Shown here in pieces: positions 59,186 to 64,000 of a DNA stretch of 64,000 nt. The DNA lies in assembly GCF_039555335.1 (NCBI RefSeq), contig NC_092640.1, positions 30,944,204 through 31,008,203 on the forward strand, given 5' to 3'. Origin of the DNA: Amphiura filiformis (Eukaryota; Echinodermata; Ophiuroidea; Amphilepidida; Amphiuridae). The notes beneath the pieces were generated by a model. The model was not told where the DNA came from, searched no databases, and saw only the letters and a list, made by a program, of their open reading frames with translations. The position numbers and the translations under genes were made by a program. Each line of letters begins with the position of its first letter. Position 1 is the first letter of the stretch.

Positions 59186-60574
59186 AAAAGTTCTTTTGTT
59201 TCCAAATGTCCTTCTCATAGTTTGTATTCAACAAACAAAACAAAATAACAAATTGAAAATAAATGCGTAGGCCTAGGTCCACACCTTCTCAGACACATCC
59301 ACAAAATATAGAAATAAATAAAATAATAAATAAACAAATAAATAAATAAATGAATAAACAAATACGCAAGGAATGTATTTATAAAAGCTGGGTCTATTCT
59401 GAAAACCTTCATCTTCACATTTTTATAATATGGTAATGGTTTAACAGTGGGGTTTTAACACGCATGACTGGCATAGATAATTTGCTGGACAATACTTCGT
59501 GATGCAGATGATCGAATAAATACTATCTCAGCGCATCTAATTATTCTGACAATCGTCCCCATTTCACCATGGAAATAGTAGATGAGAAGGAATCACAACG
59601 AAATCGATCGCCTGTGACTAATCCCGCTTATCTATTCTTCATTACAAAGGAAGAGGACTCAACAAATTCCCTTTTGAGGACACTCATATTGCCGCCATCA
59701 GCGTGATTTGGTTGCACAACTGGAAATTCATAGCGATAAATCTTTGCGCACAAACAAATTTTGAACCGGTTGTTGTGACCTTACTTGATGAAGCGCACTT
59801 TTAACGTTCATTTAGACTGGATTTTATAAACATTTGCAACAGATTTCTGCATTTTCAGTTGCAGAGAAGTCAAAACAATACAAATATTGGGAAATTTAAT
59901 CAAAATACGTTGTATTTTCGACTAAAGACACTTTTTAAAAAGTTTTACATTTTGTAAGGATAATCGTATTTTCGCTGACCCCAAATTTATTTAAAATATA
60001 AAGGTATAAAACAAGTTGTTCCGATTGTTTCCGAAAAATGGGAACAAATGCTGTCATAAGACAAACGGAAAATCAATTCTATCAAATTGTCTTCACATGT
60101 GCCCCAGACCGCCCACATAGGTAAATTTGCCCCTAAATGTTTCAAATATATGACTTTCTACTTCCGATTTTGGTAATACATCCTTCCCACAAGGCATTAT
60201 TTTTGGCTATGTTATCCCATCTGTCCCATAATGCATTCATATTTCCCGCCCTTTCCTGCTCACAAGGCCGCATTTAGTCCATAAGCATTGGTCGCTTGAC
60301 TGCAGCTTTAGAATTGAAAATGTCATGTCATAGAAATGTTTCGTCACCGATGACCATCGTGTTGGGATATAATCCCGAGGATTATGATATAACTATAGCG
60401 GTTGACATGTATAGAAACGTCAATGTACATGTCGGCAATGTGTTTGGAACTTTGATGATGGTTAGTTGTGATTCCTTCTCATCTAATATTTCCATGATTT
60501 CACTAAATGGATTGATTCCAAAAAGTTTATGGTACCCGACGTTATTCGGCTTTTTATAAAAATATCGCGGGAAA
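59186..60574. other. Anonymous intronic stretch
   Basis: Contains an (AAAT)n microsatellite at about 59310-59360. An 87-codon ORF at 60296-60559 resembles nothing I know. This stretch has no partner in the left half of the palindrome. Confidence 0.4.
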
Positions 60575-61251
60575 AGGCCAAAATTGAAAAGAAATGGGGT
60601 TTGGAAAAACTTTGGAATTTGAAAAGTATAAATCATGTTGGGTCTAAGGCAGTGCTGACACTTTTCTTTGATGACTTTGACCACAATTTTTTATTTTTTC
60701 AAATATCTTAAAAATACAAGAATCTAAGCTAATTGAACAGACAGTAAATGCTATTACAATTAACAAGCCAATAGAGGCCCTGCATGTTTTTATCGATTGA
60801 TTTCAAACAACTGATTTGAACTAGCGTCCACGGCGGGAATGTATATAGTATATTCAACAAACTGTTAAGATCAACCTATATATGGTGCACGTTTTATATT
60901 ATCTGTAGAATAAACTGGTGTGTATGTTAGAGATATTGGTATGCTTATAAGCTCTTCTACTGAACAAACTTGAACATTTGGCCATGACTGCGGCTGAATT
61001 CGTCACTTGCAGGACCTCTATTGATATTTCATAATCGTCCATGCATCGACAGTCGATCGAAAGATCTAACAAATTTGGCTCCATTATCGTTTTCGTCATT
61101 TCCTCTCCATGTGCATTTATCATGATATGTTTCTCGCGAGGGGAAAACTTTTGTTTTGCTATATTATTGGCCAACCGCAGGGAATATATGTAGATACGAT
61201 TATTGGCTTCATTGACTCATCCCTATAAAAATACAAACTACAAGTCATTAG

Positions 61252-61619
61252 TTAAGGGGGTACTACACCCCTCGATGAATATGTGTCTATTTTTGCTTTT
61301 TTCTCAAAAACTAATAACATGCTGGTAACAAAAGTTATGTATATTATAGGGGCAAGGAATCCAATTACTACACTGGAATTTTAGTGACCCAAGACAAGCG
61401 GTTCGTTATTTATGATAAGAAATAAGGTACCGCTAGCATGTACCTCTTTTTCTATCATGTATACTGAACCGCTTGTCTTCAGTCACTAAAATTTCAGTGT
61501 AGTAATTGGATTCCTTGCCCCAATAATATACATAACTTTTGTTACCGGTGTGTTATTATTTTTTGAGAAAATTACAAAAATAGTCACAAATTTACCACAG
61601 GGGTGTAGTACCCCCTTAA
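61252..61619. mobile_element. TTAA-ended palindromic MITE
   Basis: ttaagggggtactacacccc and the complement ggggtgtagtacccccttaa bound a 368-bp fold-back. Inner arms (ggggcaaggaatccaattac; gacaagcggttc) also pair, with centre near 61425. TTAA at both ends suits a piggyBac-like target site. Part of the end also occurs near 58425-58455 (ggtgtagtaccaccttaa). Confidence 0.9.
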
Positions 61620-61830
61620 AACTAAAAAAATTATGAAATAATTTGAGCAACTGCATGGGGAATCCAAAGCAAACTTTATCACGTTTATTGTAAATACCTA
61701 TTATCGAAAATCGAAATATCATGAATATAAGTTATTCTTCAATATTTCGATGGATATGGTGAGAATTGAATGTGTTTTTGGTGTCTGTTTACTCAATTAA
61801 CCCTGATGACAATTAATTGTTGCTAACCAG

Positions 61831-61997
61831 GTTAATATACAGGCTTGGTCAAAAGGTAACGGAGGATAGTACTGACAGCGACATCAAGGCTGGTATACAT
61901 TTCACACGTCTACTTGAAGCTTTCCTGGAATCTGCTCCACAGGTTGTTCTTCAGATGTATATCATGACACAAATGCCAAGTGTCAAATGGCTAACAG
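61831..61997 (+). CDS. XK-related protein, copy B, exon 2
   Basis: 167 bp, same length and phases as XKR-A exon 2: acceptor gttgctaaccag, donor gtgagttt. Encodes LIYRLGQKV, then TRLLEAFLESAPQVVLQMYI and MTQMPSVKWLT. The last 32 or so residues are identical to copy A, with about two silent base changes; the first 24 residues differ at ten or so positions. The frame is intact, so the copy may be expressed or recently converted. Its exon 3 would lie right of 64000. Confidence 0.88.
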
Positions 61998-62729
61998 GTG
62001 AGTTTGTGCTTGCATGTTTGTTGGGGTTGGACATGTGGGTGACTGGATGGATGTTTGTTTTTTGCTTCCACGTATCTATTTTCTTTAGCCCGTTTGGAGG
62101 CATTTCGGATTTTTTCTACGCGCTTTCTCCGGTTTTTCACTAGTTACTTTCTTTTCTTTTTTCAATTGATTTTTTTTTCTCACAAGAATTTAATTTTGAA
62201 AATACTTCCAAAATTGGGCTAAAAATACACAATTTGTACCGAATATTTCCATTCCGTAAACAAAACCAGTCAAATCTGTAATAAAATGATAACAAGCTGA
62301 CAGCCATATTGCCAGAATCTGCTGGTTTTTGCTAGGCCTCTCGGTTGTTTGATGGCATGTAAACGGTAGTCATTTTAAAGAAAAGGTGAACAATGATGGC
62401 GCTATTAAGGTGAAATGTTGTTTGCATCTTTTGAAGGGGTAGACACTTGCAGTTGTATAATGCCATTAGAACATCAAAACGAAGAAGAAAAAACAACAAC
62501 TAACAAGTGGCAAGGAAATTAAAAAAAAATATTTATCATTAAATGTAAGAAATAACTCATATAATTTGGTTAATTTAGATTTAAAATGTATGTGAATAGC
62601 GCCCTCAATTTTCACACAAATGTGCATATATAGAATAAAAATTACCACAAAAAAGCAGGAAAAGATGAATAATTTGATTTAGAAACGAGAATCTGTGTTA
62701 ACGGGTTAGGCCATTTTAAATCGCTTTGC
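61998..62729 (+). other. Start of XKR-B intron 2
   Basis: Begins gtgagtttgtgc. No exon or repeat recognised beyond weak similarity to intron 2 of copy A over the first ~15 bases. Confidence 0.5.
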
Positions 62730-63005
62730 GAAAAGTTTTTTGATACGTTCATTAATTTCTCAAAAAGTAAAAATCGCAGTTTAATAAATAACGGTTCAAA
62801 TGAAAGCCATTATTGGTGGCTAACTGTTGTATCACTATGAATGACCTGACACCAATATAAACATTTGTTTCGGTGACCCAAGTTCATGGTCATATTTGCT
62901 CACGCACTTTTTTACAGATGGCCTGGAATTTCATATTTCGGTTTCAGCGATTGCCCAAAAAAGGTGGTATGTTATTGAAAAGCGTTTCCGCTTGGAATGC
63001 AGATA
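62730..63005 (+). repeat. Dispersed repeat R2, copy 2
   Basis: Matches the complement of 32345-32640 (ttaatttctcaaaaagtaaa; aaaagcgtttccgcttggaa). Confidence 0.75.
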
Positions 63006-63606
63006 GTTATTGTTGCTATTACTGTTCGCGATTATAATTTATGCACTTTTTAGCTGACAATTTTCAATGCATTTTACACACTAGAAATGTCGCTGGCATA
63101 AATACCGATATTTTTAACAGTATCGTTTTTATAAACCAAAATACCATCCACATTAGTTCCCAATACTTGGATGAAACCATAGATACCAAATCGGACTGCA
63201 GGTGATGAACAGATTTTAAACTAGAATTATTAAAAGAACCAGCGTAGGCCCTCTCAAAATGTACTTTTTAAAAATATCGAGTTGTAATAAAAAGTTTAAT
63301 TTTGGAATGCTTTTTCCTTGTTTTTTATAACAAGAAAATGCTTTACATACCCCAAACTTCTCACATAGTCTTGGCTCAATGTTCGTTACTGGTTGATATT
63401 ATTAAAATTAACCGATTTTCATTATAAACTTACTTTTTACCGCAATGTTTTCCCACGCAATGTTCAAGTATATTCCAAAAATGGCGCTGCTTTCAGTATC
63501 ACATTAATGACAAACCTTGTCCTAAGATGTGTGACAGTTTCTGACACTATATTCACGAGTTTTCACTAGCTATTCAAACATATGACAAATTTGGCTGGTT
63601 TGCGAA

Positions 63607-63781
63607 TATACCATTTTCACCCTGATGTGGATGTACTGTGTGAATTTCATTACACTCGCTAGCGTTCGATCAAAGCGCTGGTGTACACACGCACTCGCTT
63701 AAAGACGCCGCATAGATGCGCGAGCGAAACAGCTGCTTCAACGCGTTGACGCACTGCCACATCGGGGTGCAAAATGGTATA
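63607..63781. mobile_element. Short MITE-like inverted repeat
   Basis: tataccattttcaccctgat followed by gtgg pairs with ccacatcggggtgcaaaatggtata. About 175 bp, GC-richer than its surroundings, with several gcg motifs. Confidence 0.65.
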
Positions 63782-64000
63782 GGTAATAGATGACTATGAA
63801 AACTGAAACTCGTCCCCCGATAAAGGTTGGCAATTGAAGCAGGCGTCGGTTTAGCGAACTTTGCCTGTTTAATGCGAGTACAAGCGCCGCCCGGACTGTA
63901 AAAAGTTTCCGCATAGCGAATATGGGTTTAGCCTATTTAATGGCCTCTAGGCCCTATGATTTATTTTTCAAAAAGAAAGCCTAATCCTGGAGCCTAATCA

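Larger units (their letters stand above)
54341..60745. repeat. 6.4-kb imperfect palindrome in XKR-B intron 1
   Basis: Three nested pairs of arms were seen. Outer: 54341-54515 with 60575-60745 (actgtctgttcaattagctt; acccaacatgatttatactt). Middle: about 54960-55480 with 58070-58780 (gtctatacccatgtttacag; ctcgggtgcagaaagtccta). Inner: the two satellite blocks in opposite orientation meeting near 56825. Unpaired extra sequence lies on the right between 58780 and 60575. Several arm parts contain atggccgcc motifs. No transposase was recognised. Confidence 0.88.

Overview
This is a gene-poor, repeat-rich stretch of a metazoan nuclear genome. It has spliced exons, kilobase introns, no bacterial-style operons, and dense layers of non-LTR retrotransposons, MITEs, microsatellites and satellites. 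The mix of CR1/L2-like, Tx1/L1-like and RTE-like LINEs with hAT- and mariner-type MITEs suggests a marine invertebrate, perhaps a deuterostome such as an echinoderm. That placement is inference; the species cannot be named from the sequence.

The only host genes I can support are two tandem, same-strand (+) copies of an XK-related (XKR) membrane protein gene. Copy A is complete in coding sequence. Its three exons (9626-9888, 14126-14292, 42049-42662) join in frame with GT/AG borders to give a 347-residue multi-pass protein of the Xk/Xkr family, which includes apoptotic phospholipid scramblases. Introns are about 4.2 kb and 27.8 kb. Copy B has exon 1 (from 53144) and a perfectly sized exon 2 (61831-61997), but its exon 1 loses homology after the second membrane segment, and any exon 3 lies beyond the right edge. 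Copy B may be a pseudogene or a gene with changed structure.

Layout: 1-9.5 kb is upstream DNA with MITEs and a CR1/L2-like LINE inserted in an older repeat. 9.6-14.3 kb holds XKR-A exons 1-2. 14.3-42.0 kb is the giant intron 2, which contains a hAT-like MITE family (three copies with 8-bp target duplications, one carrying a nested mariner MITE), a Tx1/L1-like LINE with a 1-kb tail-to-tail inverted copy of itself, a decayed mariner with transposase remnants, several tandem repeats and a CR1/L2-like LINE split by a TTAA MITE. 42.0-42.8 kb is XKR-A exon 3 and a polyadenylation signal. 42.9-53 kb is intergenic, including an almost full-length RTE-like LINE with a 12-bp target duplication that landed inside a tandem array. 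53.1-64 kb is XKR-B, whose first intron carries a 6.4-kb imperfect palindrome built around a satellite with higher-order repeats that reverses orientation at its centre.

No rRNA, CRISPR, operon or confident functional tRNA gene was seen. Two tRNA-like sequences look like SINE or pseudogene remnants. I did not find a convincing new multi-gene system. The most unusual structures are the satellite palindrome in the XKR-B intron, the inverted Tx1 LINE, the mosaic identity of the two XKR exon 2 copies, and the datable nested insertions.
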